Source: Sarocladium kiliense
Taxonomy: Eukaryota; Ascomycota; Sordariomycetes; Hypocreales; Sarocladiaceae
Assembly (NCBI GenBank): GCA_030734395.1
Contig: JAUZTG010000036.1
Span: 496,001 to 560,000, forward strand
Direction of reading: 5' to 3'
Length of the DNA: 64,000 bases
The first letter of the stretch is position 1; each line of letters opens with the position of its first letter. Position numbers and translations under genes: made by a program. Shown here piece by piece: positions 1-12,767 of the stretch. The notes below the pieces were generated by a model. It did not search any database, was not told the DNA's origin, and worked only from the letters and a program-made list of their open reading frames with translations.

Positions 1-3000
1 ATTCAAGAATCTTGTAACTTATTCGACTGTTGGGGTTTGAAAAAAGGGTATAAGACGAAGTTGGAGCTGGATCGAAGAAGAAAGAAGTTTGTTTGTCAAA
101 GTGGGCAACAGCCGGCGATAGCTGAAGAAACGAAGCTGATTTGATGTTCACAGAACTTAGTCGAGAATGTACGAAATTGACGATTGGTCAGTCAAGTCAG
201 AGCTGAAAAGATTCGACAAGAGAAATCCCGGGTGGCTTTTGTGCAGTGATCGCAGGATGTTGGGATGGTTGCGCAAGGATTCCGGTTTGGCTCCAGCTGG
301 GAAGTGATGGACAGGTCGACAAGTTGGTGTAAGGCGGTTACTTTGGAAGGAAAGGAAGGCAATTCGAGACGAGCTCTCGAGAGACAAAAAAGAAAGGAAC
401 GGCAAGGTAATCGGCCTGGAAAAGAGTGACGAGGCACGATGCCGAGGAAAAGAGAGGGGGAGAGAGAGAGAAGAGAGAGGAGGAGGAGGAGCAAGCCGAG
501 TTGGTGGTATTCGAGGAGGTGACGAGAACCGAAGGAGGATGGACTTCAAGCAGAAGGTGTGACACTAGGCTCAGGGCTGCTGAAGGTACCTGCAATTAGC
601 CGGTCGCACGGTGCAAGGCTAGGTACCGTCCAACGGCCCCAAGGTCGGGATCCAGGTACCAACATTATAGTGCATTTACTGTGGGGTTTCAGTGGGATCA
701 TGGGCTCTCTCAGGGCTCTGGCTCAGCCGCTGAAGCCACTGAATGCCAGCCAAGACGCGATCCCAAGACGAACCGGCACAATCCAATGCGGTGGAATTCC
801 TCGTATAAAATCATGGATGAGGTACTTTGCACTGTAGGCACACATGCTGGGCACTCCCAGGGCTCGTCTCTTCTCGGACAAGGAGGTGTTTCCGCTGAAT
901 TATGCAATGCACCGCCCCTGCCTGTCCCAGCGCCTACATGCTCCGTACAGTGCCTTACATATAGCTTGATGGGGGCTGCCGCCATCAATCGCCATTGAAG
1001 AAGAGAGGACAGGGGTTCCCCCTGCCAGGCTCGCCAACTCCTTCATTCGTGGAAGCGGCTAGCAGAGTTTGAAGTTAATCAGGGTGCATGGCGGCCACTC
1101 AGCTGCCATATGTATTCACAGCGCACTGTACATGGATAACACGGATGACACGGACTGCCAGCAATGGGCCATGTTTGCGACGCCTCACATTGGAATGCAT
1201 GCGACCAGCGCGTCACCCAACCAGCGATGACCTTTTCTTGATCTGTGCAAGAGATTCCGATCGACGTTGGACAAAGATTCTCGTACTGGAGAGCCCAAGT
1301 ACGATGCTGTGTGACGCCGTTGTCAGGATCTGTTGACGCTCGTATCCATGTGCAACACTCTTTCCCAGATATGGTCTATATCGAGAAGCTGCAGGTTGAT
1401 GAAGCTCAGGAGCAACCGAGCCGCCTTGTTTACTGTTGATAGCGTCCATGAATCATCGTCATCTCGATATACTCAAGCAGGAGGTGGACGATGTTCAGGT
1501 CCAAAGATGATGATAGATGCGCCTTGGATGACATGTCCAGTCCAGTCCATGCATTGGTTGCGTAGCGTTGGATTTTAGCTGTCAGTGAGCTGAGACACTG
1601 AACATACGGTAACGAGAGGGAATAAAGGGGGGGAGGGGTCCCGAACTAAGGCGACGATGGCTGAGATCCCTGCAGAAAATCCCAGTCTAGAAATACTCAG
1701 AATCTGTTTGTCGAACTGATATGCCTTCTGGAATGAGAGACATGTACGCGTGGTGATTCTGAGACAGGATTCCAGCGCGTTAAGAGGTTTGTTGCCGTTA
1801 CTGCTGGTGACAAATGTCAACGAAGCTCAACAAGAATTACCATGTGAATTCTTTCCGTGCAAAGGAAGGCACCATCCGCCAGGGCACTTTCACCTTCGCC
1901 GTCATGAGGAAGGAGCTGCCTCCTTTTGGTCCCCCTTGCTCCTGCCGGATCTACACCAGGGGCTGGCATCAACAGCCCCACTGCATCAGCTCCCTTCAGC
2001 CAATGGACACCTCTGAAACTGTAACCGACAGCGTCATGAAACACGCGACTCCTCCACGAAATCTCGCTCCCCAGCGCCAGGCGGGGCTGAGCATCAGGGA
2101 CGAGCCAGGGTCAGTTGGAAATTCTAGGGACTGGCTTCTCATGCTGTTGTGGGTGATCAACGAGGTGATCACGCATCGGGTTTGGTAGTAATCGTCAGCA
2201 GCAGCAGTGAAGTAGATCAACCATGTTTTACAACATGCGGCAAGATTCAGCGTGTAGTCCACTAGGTCAAATAGTCGCCGGTGTCGTCGGTTATGCGGCT
2301 TCGTGGTCGATACTAGCTGCTGATCAATGCATCAAGGGATAACGGTGCTCTGGGTTCCTGCAGCATCACTCGCCGAGTTTTGGCCATGATCGGCAGTCGA
2401 CTGAACTAGATTGGTCTGATCTGGTTTGGGTTGACAGTGCTGCATTACATTTGTGTTTGGCCACCAGTTGCATGAGAGTATAACAGAGCGAAGGTGAACA
2501 TCAATATAACTGCAGGGTAGCCCCCAAGGCGCTTTTGAGAGCTATGCCAGCCGCCGACACCCCCCAGACAAGCACTTCCCACCAAACATACCCTTCTCAG
2601 AATCCAAACCTTATTTCCGAGCTCAGGGTCACCCTCTGACGTCGTCCTCTCACTACAAATCAGCCGTGTCCCGTGTTGCGTCACTTCCCCTCGTGACTCT
2701 GCGTCCGTCCCCTCGGATCTAGACCGGCCCACCAAGCCACAGACCCGTCACCAGCGCCAGCCAGAGCTACCCGTTCGGTCTCGTCTCCGCCGTGCTTCAG
2801 TGGTCTGGCTGTCACCCGCAGTCTATTCCATCGGGTGCAACCCTGCCGGGAAACTATTGGCCATGTTTAATTCTGGCATGGGCATGGACAGTGGCACAAG
2901 GCAGTAAGCCGTGTGTTTGGTATCGGAACCTGCGGATGCCAGCTTCGATGGTCTAGCCAGACGGAGAAACAAGATAGAAAAACCATACAATGCGAGTACG

Positions 3001-3692
3001 AGGCTATTCACCACAAACATCCCACAGAAAAGAACAAAGGCATCTTACCTACCCTCCCTTCGCAGCCCATGCCCTGAGACCAAAGGCCTCGTCAGAAACA
3101 CATCAGCCCATCGCCTGACTCGTCACGTCACTGCTCCCGGGTAGCTCCACCGCTTCGAGATTGCGATCGCCCGCTTTCCGCATGCCATCCCAGGGATTCA
3201 GCTCAGGCTGGGCGAATTTTCTCCATCAGGCAACCCAACCCACCACAAAGCACGACCAGATGGCAGACACACCATTTCGAGCCTGAAAAGCCCATCGTCG
3301 TTCAGCGCCAACGCAGCCCATCGCGTTCTAGACCGCACCCTTCGGCCGGACACTGCTCCGGACACCGACTTGTCCTCTCATTAGTTGTGCATGACTGACC
3401 TAAGGTAGCCTGATCGACGTGGACTTGCCCTGGTCTGGCTTGTCATTTCCGCCCTGTGTTGCTGTCATCGTTTCTGTCCCGTGCTCTCTCCAGTTAAATC
3501 GCATTTCGACCTTGACCTCGACCTCTGCCCAAACTTTACACACCCAGGTGCCGAAGCTATCGCCAGGTAGCAAAAGGCGTTTTCGCTCACGCACACGACA
3601 CCCGTCGCAAACCCGACAGCTCCATCGCGAACCTTCCTTCGCACGCTTGACCTTCTCGGGATGCGCTCAAGCGCAAAGCGCAGCAAATCATA
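1..3692. other. Intergenic region, left edge, no supported gene
   Basis: No open frame here looks like a conserved protein, and none has a convincing exon-intron chain. A purine-rich GA tract lies near 444-493; read on the minus strand it is a CT tract of the kind found in fungal promoters and leaders, so it may belong to a minus-strand gene beyond the left edge. The last few hundred bases before 3693 are pyrimidine-rich and are probably the promoter and 5' leader of the Prp24-like gene. I see no tRNA, no long repeat and no transposase. Confidence 0.5.
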
Positions 3693-6600
3693 ATGGCCCA
3701 CCCGGTGGGTGAGGAGAGCTGGCTGGCATACCTGGAAGAGACGGTTCGCAACGCCACCGACCTCGACCAGCGCGTCACTGCAGTTCAAATACACAAACGC
3801 GCTACCGTTGCCGAGCCTGGCAGTCTGCGCATATGGCTGGCAAATTGCAACTATTTTTGGTCCCTTTGGTCCAGCTCCCAGAACCCCGAAAGCGGATGGT
3901 CAGAGGAGGAGCAGGCCATGGGCCGTGAGCTCTTCTCCTTTGGTACCGCACTTGACCTCTGGCAGCAGGGCTACGAGGCCATCAAATACCGCCTCGATGA
4001 CAGCCACCTGCTGTGGGATCGCTGGATATCTCTGGAGATGGAGCTTCTTGACAAGACCAGGACTCCAGAGGGCATCCGGCGCATCACCCAGCTCTATCGC
4101 AATCGACTCGTCACCCCGCACCTGACCTGGGACGACACCTCGCAGCGATTCTCGACGTTCCTCAACGAGTACAATCGCGCAGCCTGGGAGGAGTCCATGA
4201 AGGAGGTGACGGCGCATGCGCAGGAAGCCAAGAGACTCATCTCTGCACGCGACCCGTTCGAGCTCAAGCTCAAGCAGGCGCAGCGTGCCGGAAATACCGA
4301 CGAGTACAAGGCAATAATGCTGGAGTATCTGGATTGGGAGATGATTCAAAGCAAGAGAAACAATGATCACCCAGACATTGGTCTAGACCTGTGCCGTGGC
4401 CTTTACGCCAGGGCTCTGACCGGCGTATTTGCGACTGACGAAAATATATGGCACGAGTACATCGTCTTCCTTTCGTCCTCGCATTCGGACCTACAGGTTC
4501 CCCAGAACCTACTCGAGGTCTTGAAGCGAGCTGTCCAACACTGCCCATGGTCAGGAACATTATGGAACCGATACATCTTGTGCGCCGAAGAAGCGAAGCT
4601 CGCCTTTGCCGAAGTCGAAGCGATCAAACATTCAGCAACTAGCGAAGACCAACTCTACAAAGATGGTATGGAGAGCTTGATTGAGATGTACGTTGCGTGG
4701 TGTGGTTATTTGAAGCGGAAGGCCATTTCCGACAATGCCGGCGAGGAGAGCGTTGATATTGCCGACGTCGGTCTTTCTGCCGCTCTGGAAGATGTGCAAG
4801 TGGTTGGGGAGAGACTGTACGGCAAGGACTTCCAAGGTGATCCGAAGTTTCGTCTTGAGCGAATCTATATTCAATACTTGACGGAGAAGAAGGGTGCCGT
4901 GGAACAAGCAAGGCAACTTTGGAAGAAACTGGCTGGCATACAGTGTCATGCTGACAGCTACGACTTCTGGTTCCGCTATTACATGTGGGAGATGCTCATG
5001 TTCTCAGCCGGCCCAACGGTTAACAGAAGCCCAACACCATCCTCTGCTGCCACCTCGTTCCGTGTTCCCACGCTTGCAACTGCGGTTTTGGCACGGGCTG
5101 TGAACCGTCGCACTATCGATTGGCCCGAGCGCGTGCTTGAAGTGTACCGCCAGCACTGTAACGACTACGAAATGCCGACCACGGTCCGAAACAGTGCAGA
5201 CCTTGCCCACAAGGCCAATAAGCGGATCAAAAAGCGTCGAGAGCAGGAGCAGAAAGACAAGGAGATTGCTTATGCGGCGTATTACGAGGCGCAGCAAGCC
5301 GAGCAGCCAGCCGCGGAAGTAACAGAGTCGCCTAGCGGACCGAAACGCAAACGAGATGATGAAGTCGACGGCGAGCCATTAGATACGAGTGCGACCAAAC
5401 GTCATAAGAATGATGAGACGGCCAAGGAAGCCTCACAAGGCGGCGATAATGGCGGAGCGAAGCGAGACCGGGAGAATGCCACAGTACTCGTCACTGGACT
5501 CCCCTTCGAGGTCACGCAGGGTAAGTTACGCCAGTATTTCAAGGACTACGGCCACATCAACAACGTCACTGCGTTCGTGCATGAGGAGAAGACAAAGACC
5601 TCCACGGCGCTCATCGAGTTCAGCTCCGCCGAGGAAGCTCAATATGCTCTCCTGCGCGATGGCAAATACCTCGGAGAGTCCCAGATTGCAGTGCAGTCTG
5701 GTTCCGATCTGACTGTATACGTGGCAAACTTCCCACCCGCCGCCGACGAATCCTTCATGCGAGAGTTGTTCAAGGACTGCGGAGACATCCTGAGCATTCG
5801 CTGGCCAAGTCTCAGGGTCAATACCCACCGCCGCTTTTGCTACATCTCCTTCTGCAACAAGGAAGCATCAGCCAAGGCCGTCGCTAAAGAGGGCACTCTC
5901 CTCGAGGGCAAATACAAGCTTCTCGCCAAGTACTCAGACCCAGGAAGGAAGAAGAACCGCGAAGGTGCCGTCGCCGAGGGCCGTGAGGTTCATATTAGCA
6001 ACCTTGACCGCACTGCCTCCGAGTCGGACCTCCGTGACGTCTTCTCCAAGTACGGCAAGGTCACACGCGTCAATATCCCGCAAAACATGGCAGGCAAGAA
6101 CCGCGGATTCGCCTTCATCGACTTTGAAACCAAGGAGCAGGCAGAGAAGGCCGCCGAGGAGATGCACAACACCAAGTTCCGTAGTCAGATCCTTGTCGTT
6201 GAGGTGTCTAAGGAATCCAAGGTCAAGGCAACCGCTCGCAGCTTCAATCCTGGCAGGTCGTCCGCTTCTCCAGCGCCCTCTTCATCCCGTGATCAAGAAG
6301 GGGACCAAGTCATGGGTGAAGCAGCGAGCAGCAAGCCAAGCTACGAGGAGATCTCTGCTCGTACGATCGCCCTCATGGGTCTCCCCGATACCGTGAACGA
6401 TGCTCGTGTTCGTGCCCTCGTCGATCCTGTCGGTGAGGTCACTAAAATGACCCTGCAACCTGCCCACGGTGGCGCCAAGGTCGAATTCATCGACGCTGCC
6501 ACCGCAGGCAAGGCCGCCATGAAGCTCGACGGCATGGATTTCGAAGGACGCAAGCTGCGCACTGGTCCAGCTGATGAGCTGCGACACGCGAATGCCGAGC

Positions 6601-6896
6601 GACAACCAAATCGCGCCGGTCAGAGATCCAAACCAGCAGGTAGCAAACCGGCGTTCATGCCCCAACAGACCGTCCGTCGACCTGCAATCGGTAAACCCGG
6701 CCCCAAGCGCGGCCTTGGCTTCGCCCCGAAGAAGACCGCACCAACAGCTACAGGAAAAGACGACAATGATGTAAACGGCCAGGCAGCACCGAAGAGCAAT
6801 GCAGACTTCAAAGCCATGTTCCTAGCTGGTAAACAGGAGGATAAAGCTGAGAAGGGGGAGGCCCAGCCGAAGAAAGAAGAACAGAATGGCTTATGA
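3693..6896 (+). CDS. prp24: Prp24/SART3-type U4/U6 snRNP assembly factor
   Basis: This is a single-exon gene of 1067 aa. The family anneals U4 and U6 snRNAs and recycles them after splicing in the nucleus. The N-terminal half (about residues 1-500) is helical, with aromatic and Trp-rich spacing typical of HAT repeats. A Lys/Arg/Glu-rich linker with KRKR-like signals follows (about 505-590). Four RNA-recognition motifs come next: RRM1 near 594 (VLVTGLPF), RRM2 near 673 (VYVANFP), RRM3 near 764 (VHISNL, GFAFIDF) and RRM4 near 888 (IALMGLP). The C-terminus carries GLGFAPKK and then SNADFKAMF near 1034, which matches the LSm2-8 binding tail of Prp24/SART3. The HAT plus RRM plus LSm-motif layout is the SART3 form rather than the shorter S. 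cerevisiae Prp24. The start is the first in-frame ATG, after a pyrimidine-rich leader. Confidence 0.93.
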   Translation: MAHPVGEESWLAYLEETVRNATDLDQRVTAVQIHKRATVAEPGSLRIWLANCNYFWSLWSSSQNPESGWSEEEQAMGRELFSFGTALDLWQQGYEAIKYRLDDSHLLWDRWISLEMELLDKTRTPEGIRRITQLYRNRLVTPHLTWDDTSQRFSTFLNEYNRAAWEESMKEVTAHAQEAKRLISARDPFELKLKQAQRAGNTDEYKAIMLEYLDWEMIQSKRNNDHPDIGLDLCRGLYARALTGVFATDENIWHEYIVFLSSSHSDLQVPQNLLEVLKRAVQHCPWSGTLWNRYILCAEEAKLAFAEVEAIKHSATSEDQLYKDGMESLIEMYVAWCGYLKRKAISDNAGEESVDIADVGLSAALEDVQVVGERLYGKDFQGDPKFRLERIYIQYLTEKKGAVEQARQLWKKLAGIQCHADSYDFWFRYYMWEMLMFSAGPTVNRSPTPSSAATSFRVPTLATAVLARAVNRRTIDWPERVLEVYRQHCNDYEMPTTVRNSADLAHKANKRIKKRREQEQKDKEIAYAAYYEAQQAEQPAAEVTESPSGPKRKRDDEVDGEPLDTSATKRHKNDETAKEASQGGDNGGAKRDRENATVLVTGLPFEVTQGKLRQYFKDYGHINNVTAFVHEEKTKTSTALIEFSSAEEAQYALLRDGKYLGESQIAVQSGSDLTVYVANFPPAADESFMRELFKDCGDILSIRWPSLRVNTHRRFCYISFCNKEASAKAVAKEGTLLEGKYKLLAKYSDPGRKKNREGAVAEGREVHISNLDRTASESDLRDVFSKYGKVTRVNIPQNMAGKNRGFAFIDFETKEQAEKAAEEMHNTKFRSQILVVEVSKESKVKATARSFNPGRSSASPAPSSSRDQEGDQVMGEAASSKPSYEEISARTIALMGLPDTVNDARVRALVDPVGEVTKMTLQPAHGGAKVEFIDAATAGKAAMKLDGMDFEGRKLRTGPADELRHANAERQPNRAGQRSKPAGSKPAFMPQQTVRRPAIGKPGPKRGLGFAPKKTAPTATGKDDNDVNGQAAPKSNADFKAMFLAGKQEDKAEKGEAQPKKEEQNGL

Positions 6897-7183
6897 GGAA
6901 GATTATTAGATGGCGTGTATTATGGACTTTTGCTGTGGCATGAGAGGGACGGATACATTTTGATACCAGAGGGTTTGAGGAGCCCGTTGTAAGATCATAA
7001 TGGGATATGATTCATTGCCTGCGTGTTCCGTGTTTCGTGTTTCTTCTATCATGAGATGCGCGGAGGCATCACCACATCCACACTGGTGATTCCCCTACCA
7101 GTTGTGACGTATCTTCAACATCTAGCATATACCCCAGACCTCACCACCCCCATCCCAGCAGCAGTAGCCCATCCCTCAGCCGC

Positions 7184-10100
7184 CTAAGCTCTCGAGACCG
7201 CCACCGCCGCCCCAATACTCTTCTCGACCCCAAACTCCTGCGTAAACACCCTCTGCCAAACATCAAACCACTTCTCCTGCTGTGCAGTCGGGAGTTTGCC
7301 GGGTTGCTTGAAGGAGCGGGTGAGGAGCTCGCGGAGGCGTGTGCGGAGAACTTTGAGGACCAGCATGGTTTTCCAGTCGGGGACGGAGAAGCGGCCGCGG
7401 TTGCCGTCGAGGACGATGACGCCGGAGAACATCTGGGCATGTTAGCAATGTCGTAGAGAAAGGGAGGGGCTTTGGAAACTTACGTCACAGCGAACGTCAC
7501 CGCAGAGGAGGGCGATGGCGAAGGGTTCTGTTGCTGTGGTCTCATGGGCGTGGTATACCCTGTCTATGTTAGCAAAGTGACGTTTGGAGAGATCGAGAGA
7601 AACTCACGTCTTCGACTGCATGATATGGTAGTACGATAACCACTTGATATCCAATCTCCCACGGTTCACCGAGGTAGGATGCAGGCTGATCGACTGGTTG
7701 TTTCCAATGTTGCGCAAGCCCTTGGTACCGGGTGTATCCCTAACCAGCATCTTTGGGTAGAAACTCCATGCAATCACCGAGCTTGTGACGACATCATTCT
7801 CACTGTAGATATTGACACGGCTCGGCACCTCGAAGAACTGCTGGTGTCGCCTTCTGCCTCCTGAAGCAAAGCGCATCCTGGATAATGTGCGTCTCTCGTC
7901 CTCGGTCAATGAGAGGAATCCAGAGTCAGCCAGGGACACGAGGAGCTGCCCCTTCAAGTCTTCAATATTTGCGAGCGTCTGCTGCGCAAGGAAGTTCTTC
8001 CTGCAGAATTGAAATTCACTACCCATTCCGCGGTTGGCCTGGCAGACTCGCTTCCACGCCAGATATACGTTGTAGACGGTGAGCAGATCAGAGTCACCGC
8101 GACGGTAGGCCATCTTCGCGCTGTCCGCTTTTGCTCGCTGGCCAAATGGTGCAGAAAATGGTGACTTGGAGGAAAGGATGGCGGCGACGGTGAGGGCCAT
8201 ATCCAGACACTTGAAGACTGAACCAACGAGGATCAGTTTCCCGAGGAAGACATCCAAGGGCAGTCTAGCGAGTTGATGTCCAAGTGGTGTGAGCTCCTCG
8301 GCCGCTGTCAACGCACGCACATCAATGAGCGCGTCGATGGCTCTGCGCATATTCTTGGCGGACGGAGGGTCCAGAGCACTGCTGAGGGTCTCCTCAATCC
8401 CGCCAATCTTGCAAATCTTGACACGGATCGCAAGGTCCTGGAGAGACAGTCGCAGCATCTCGGGAGTCTGCTGGTCGTTCATCAAGTTGTCATGACGGTG
8501 CTTGGTGAACATATGGAAGCACAGACCCTGCTGGACACGACCAGCACGACCGCGACGCTGCTTTGCGTTGGCACGAGAGATGAAGGTATCGATGAGGCGG
8601 CTCAGCTGACGCCTTTCATCGTATCGCATTTCACGGTGCTTGCCGGTGTCGATGACACATGTCACGTCAGGGATGGTAATACCAGTCTCAGCAATGTTCG
8701 TGGCCAGCACGATCTTGCGGATCCCTGGTGGTGGAACGAGGAAGGCTGATTCCTGGTCCTCGGTGGCGATGGTAGAGTGTAGAGGGTACACAAGCCACTC
8801 CTTCTGGAAGCGAGGATCCCCCAGGAGAAAGTCGTTGAGCGTGCGGATCTCCGCGATACCAGGGAGGAAGACGAGGACAGCTTTGCTGTAATCCTGGAGT
8901 GATGGGTCTGAGGCGATACGGGCGATCAGTTGAACGATTAGATCTGGCTCGATGCGATACTCATCGATCTCCGTCATAGTAGCGCGTGTCTTGGGTGAGT
9001 ACTTTGACAAGGTCTTGATGAGATCGTTCTTCGGGCCCTCTGCCTCAGGCTCAGGTGCGTCGTCGTCGAGGTCCACCATCTTGTCAGGAGGTGTATCACT
9101 GACGGTGTAGCCTGTGAGCTCAACAGCATCTTCGAGATATCTGACTTCGACGGGGAAAGTTCGTCCAGGAACGTTGAGCACTGGGGCACCGCCCAGATAT
9201 GATGAGAAGCGCTCGGCGTCGACGGTGGCAGACATCAGAACGACCTTGAGATCTGTTCGATGGACCATCAGCCGCTTGAGCACAATCAAGAGGAAATCGC
9301 TGTCGATGGACCGTTCGTGAACCTCATCCAGTACGAGATGCGTGACGCCCTGAAGCTCATTGGACCCCTCCAGCATGCGCATGACGATACCAGTTGTAGC
9401 GTACACAAGCCTTGTCTCTCTTGATGTGTTGGACTCAAGACGAATGGAGTAGCCAACCAGAGATCGGCTGGTACCGAGATCTCCCTTGTTTTCGCCCAGT
9501 TCCTCACTGACTCGGCGCGCGAGAGAAATGGCCGAGATACGTCGTGGCTCGGTACAGTAGACCTTGCAATCCTTGCCTTGCGACAGGGCATGCTCGAGGA
9601 GGAAGGCCGGGACTTGAGTACTCTTGCCACTACATATGGGTTAGGGACATGTTTTGAGGGCATAGTGTATGTGAACTTACCATCCTGTTTCACCGCACAC
9701 GATGACGACCTGGTTCTGGTCGACAGCATCTAGGACGCGCTGCTTGAAGGACCACATGGGGAGTTGCATACGCGATTGCTGGACATAAGTCAGTTTCTGT
9801 ACCACACCTAGGCATGATCAAGTTACTCACCAGCATTGTCTGGTATTTGCGCGTGCTGGCCTTATCCGCCCAGATCTTGCGGTAGATCTCTTCACCAACG
9901 TTGACCTGCTTGGCTCGGTCTTGACTTCCAGCCTCGCTCGGGTTATGAGATGACTTTGCTGTAGCTCGGCCGCGGAAAGCACCTTGAATGATGACACCGT
10001 CTTCAAGCTCCTGATCCTGCTTCTTTCGCACAAGGTCGCGCAAGCGTCGCACGACCACACGATCCTGAGAGTCGAGCTGGTTCTTCTTGTCTTCTGCCAG

Positions 10101-11951
10101 CTCCGTCCAAAGATCTCGCCAGACAGCGGGTAGCCTGAGGTTGACTTTCTCCTCCCGTGCATTCCCGCTGAAAATGTAGAAGAGTGCTGCTGTTGCGGCG
10201 TATGCTTCTGACTGCTTGCTGTCGGGTGTGGCGATACCAGTCATAGTCAGGGTGAACCTATGTGGACTGGCACCGACCTGCATCAAGGGAGTCTCAACGA
10301 CTATTGGCACTTCCTGAGGTTTGGACCACATGATATCTACGGCATGCCTGTTGGCATAGCTGGATTCGGACACGAGAATGTAGTTGACCCGCACCATGCC
10401 ATCCCTATAATGCTGTCAGTATGTAAAGCGTGCACTTCGCTATGATGCTGCTTACCGTGCCCGGCAAGCCTCGTCCAGTGCTCGCCTGGGGCTTACACCA
10501 CTCCATTTCCCAAAGTCCCGAATGACCGTTTTCAAGCCATCTGATCCGTTGATGATTGTTTGCGATTGTCCAGTCGCTGGATCGACCTCGGCCTGCGGCA
10601 AGGAGTCGAACAGTCCCTCGATGCCGTCATCGCTGCCTTCAGCCTCGGCCAAGATCTCTGCAGCTATCCGTTCAGCTTCATCGTTGACTTCCCCATTCTC
10701 CTCTGGCTCCGCTGGCTTTTCAGGATCTTCCTTGGGCTGCGCCTCGTCGTTTTGACTTTCAGAGAGTCGCTTAGCCTCTGCCAACTCTTTCTCCAGTGGT
10801 ATTCGCTTCGCTTGCCACTGCTGCTCAGCTGTGTAGGCGTCAAATAGAACATCGTTTCGAATCTTTGCAAGTTTGGCCTCTAGCTTTGCGATTGCGAGCT
10901 CGTTCTCGGCAGATGAGGGATTGGACTTCCCCCGATTCCCTTGTCTCATGCGCTCCAACTCGAGAAGCTTGCACTTGGCGTCGACAAAAGCTGGGATAAG
11001 GTTGTCGGGCTCAATATCGCTGTCGTAGGTAACTTGAAGCTTCCCTGAGGATGATGAAGTTTTCTTGGCACTACCATTGCTACCATCTTTGTTGCCCTTC
11101 TTTCCTCGGCGACCGTCTGCTGCCTTCGGGGTGACCGGCCGACTAGGTAATGGACTGTCGCTTGGTGTATCTGGTACCGGTCAGTATCATTCGGCCAAGT
11201 GGCATTTAGCAAGCCACTCACCTTTCGCAACCGGTTTTGCCTTTGGCTCATAACTGGGCAGCTCATCCGAAGGGCATTCACGGGCCAGCCATTCCAGTGC
11301 TTCCTCGAGGCCCCAAATCAAGTCCTTGTTAGAAGCGCTTATGGTCGGAGAAATATCCAAAATAAACTGAGAGACTGCCTCCACCCGAGCCGCAGGGAAC
11401 CCGACACTTTCAAGGGTTTGTTGTAATGTCCAAAGTCGGGCGATCATCTCCTCCTCAGGTGGCATCTTCGCGGATGATGGCGTGTCTGACGAAACACTTG
11501 AAGCAGCAAAGCGGTTCTCTGCTTGGATGAGATCCAGAACATGGTCCATAAGCTCCTGGGAAAGCCACTTTGAGCTGCTCACGTAGTCTGCCTGACTGCG
11601 CAGCAACCTGCGGTCCGTCTCGAGCCTCGTGCGCTGCCGCTGGGCATCACGCTTGACCTTGGCGGCATATTTGTCGACGATGATCTGCAACTGAGCCTCT
11701 TCAAGCTGCTTTTCGAATTCCTCAGGGCTGAGTGTCGTCTCTGCGATCGCAGGACCTGCCGGTCCGCCTGGAGAATCTCCACTGGCTCCAGTAGCAGTCT
11801 GTGATGACGCAGCAGCCTCGGCCTCAGCCTTCGATGGTGGCTTGGCCGGCTCTTCGGCAGTTTCTGGACGCGGCTTCGATGCGATGGATGTTGTAGCAAA
11901 GCCTCTGGCTGGGTTGGCGGCCGGCTTCTTCTTCTTCTTGGCTCCAGCCAT
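7184..11951 (-). CDS. DEAH-box RNA helicase, DHX29/YLR419W type
   Basis: Seven exons (11951-11222, 11170-10456, 10404-9831, 9778-9681, 9629-7608, 7559-7484, 7432-7184) encode 1487 aa; lengths and junctions agree. The N-terminus is Lys-rich (MAGAKKKKK), followed by an Ala/Pro/Glu-rich part and a UBA-like helical stretch. Walker A GETGCGKST is rebuilt across the intron at 9630-9680 (about residue 700). The DEVH box lies near 807, and motifs ATNIAETGIT and QRRGRAGR follow, then the DEAH winged-helix, ratchet and OB-fold C-terminus. The family unwinds RNA; animal DHX29 acts on structured leaders at the 40S ribosome, while the yeast homologue is poorly characterised, so a translation role here is inferred. 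It is divergent from GCN1 across 816 bp. The last acceptor follows ACAG at 7560-7561; a nearer AG at 7564-7565 breaks the frame. Confidence 0.88.
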
Positions 11952-12767
11952 GTTCCGAGGACGATGAGGGTGTCTGGTCTTATGCTTCCTCCAGTGACGA
12001 GCAGTATCTGTTTTATTCTCCAAGAACCCAGGTCCAAAAACCCGATCAGAAGATTAAGAAACGAAAGTCGATATGCAGCGTCGTCGAGGGCCCGCTGTGC
12101 CTTAAATAGCTGCTGCAAGGTTCTTCCTGGCCAGAATATAGTTTCAAGAGCTCGATCAACGGGCCAACCTTTCTTGAAACCCAAAGATGGGTCGTCTTCA
12201 GATCTTGGTCCAGGGTAATGCGGATTCTTCAGGCAGCGAGTGATGGTTCAGGCCTCTTCACGTTGGCTTTTCGGCGTACTGAGTCACCTTTGACTGAGAG
12301 TTGTCGTACGGCAGCGAGTGATGTAGGATGAGCCATTGCCAGAAGTCGTGGGGACTTCGGCTTACGCCACGCTTTGCTGGATCTCTGAGGTACTGGGTAC
12401 CCACACCCAGCTGCCTGCAGCCCCGCTAGATTTTGACGTGGGGTTTGCGATTCTTCTCACAACTTCTAACGACGACTTGGGCCTCAAGACACCGTCGAGC
12501 TGTAGTTTCTTCCAGCCGTTGCGACGACCACATTGGACAGGTACAGCGTCCACGACGATAGCAGCGATATTCTTCAAGAAGCAAGGCTGCTTTCTTGCAG
12601 CTCGATACCACACTTATATATACACACACATACACACGACACGACGCACACAGCCGACGTTCGACCAGCTTCGCATCCTTTTCCTCGGTCGAAGCAACCA
12701 ACAGGCCACCCGTGGCCCCCGATGATTTCCCAAACCGACTAAAACATCTTCCGCCTCTCTCCCCACC
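11952..12767. promoter_or_regulatory. Divergent promoter between the DEAH helicase gene and GCN1
   Basis: This 816 bp holds both 5' leaders. A perfect Gcn4/Cpc1 (AP-1 type) site, TGAGTCA, lies at 12280-12286. A CA-rich run near 12615-12652 and pyrimidine-rich DNA lie close to the GCN1 start, as is usual for fungal leaders. No open frame in between looks real. Confidence 0.5.
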
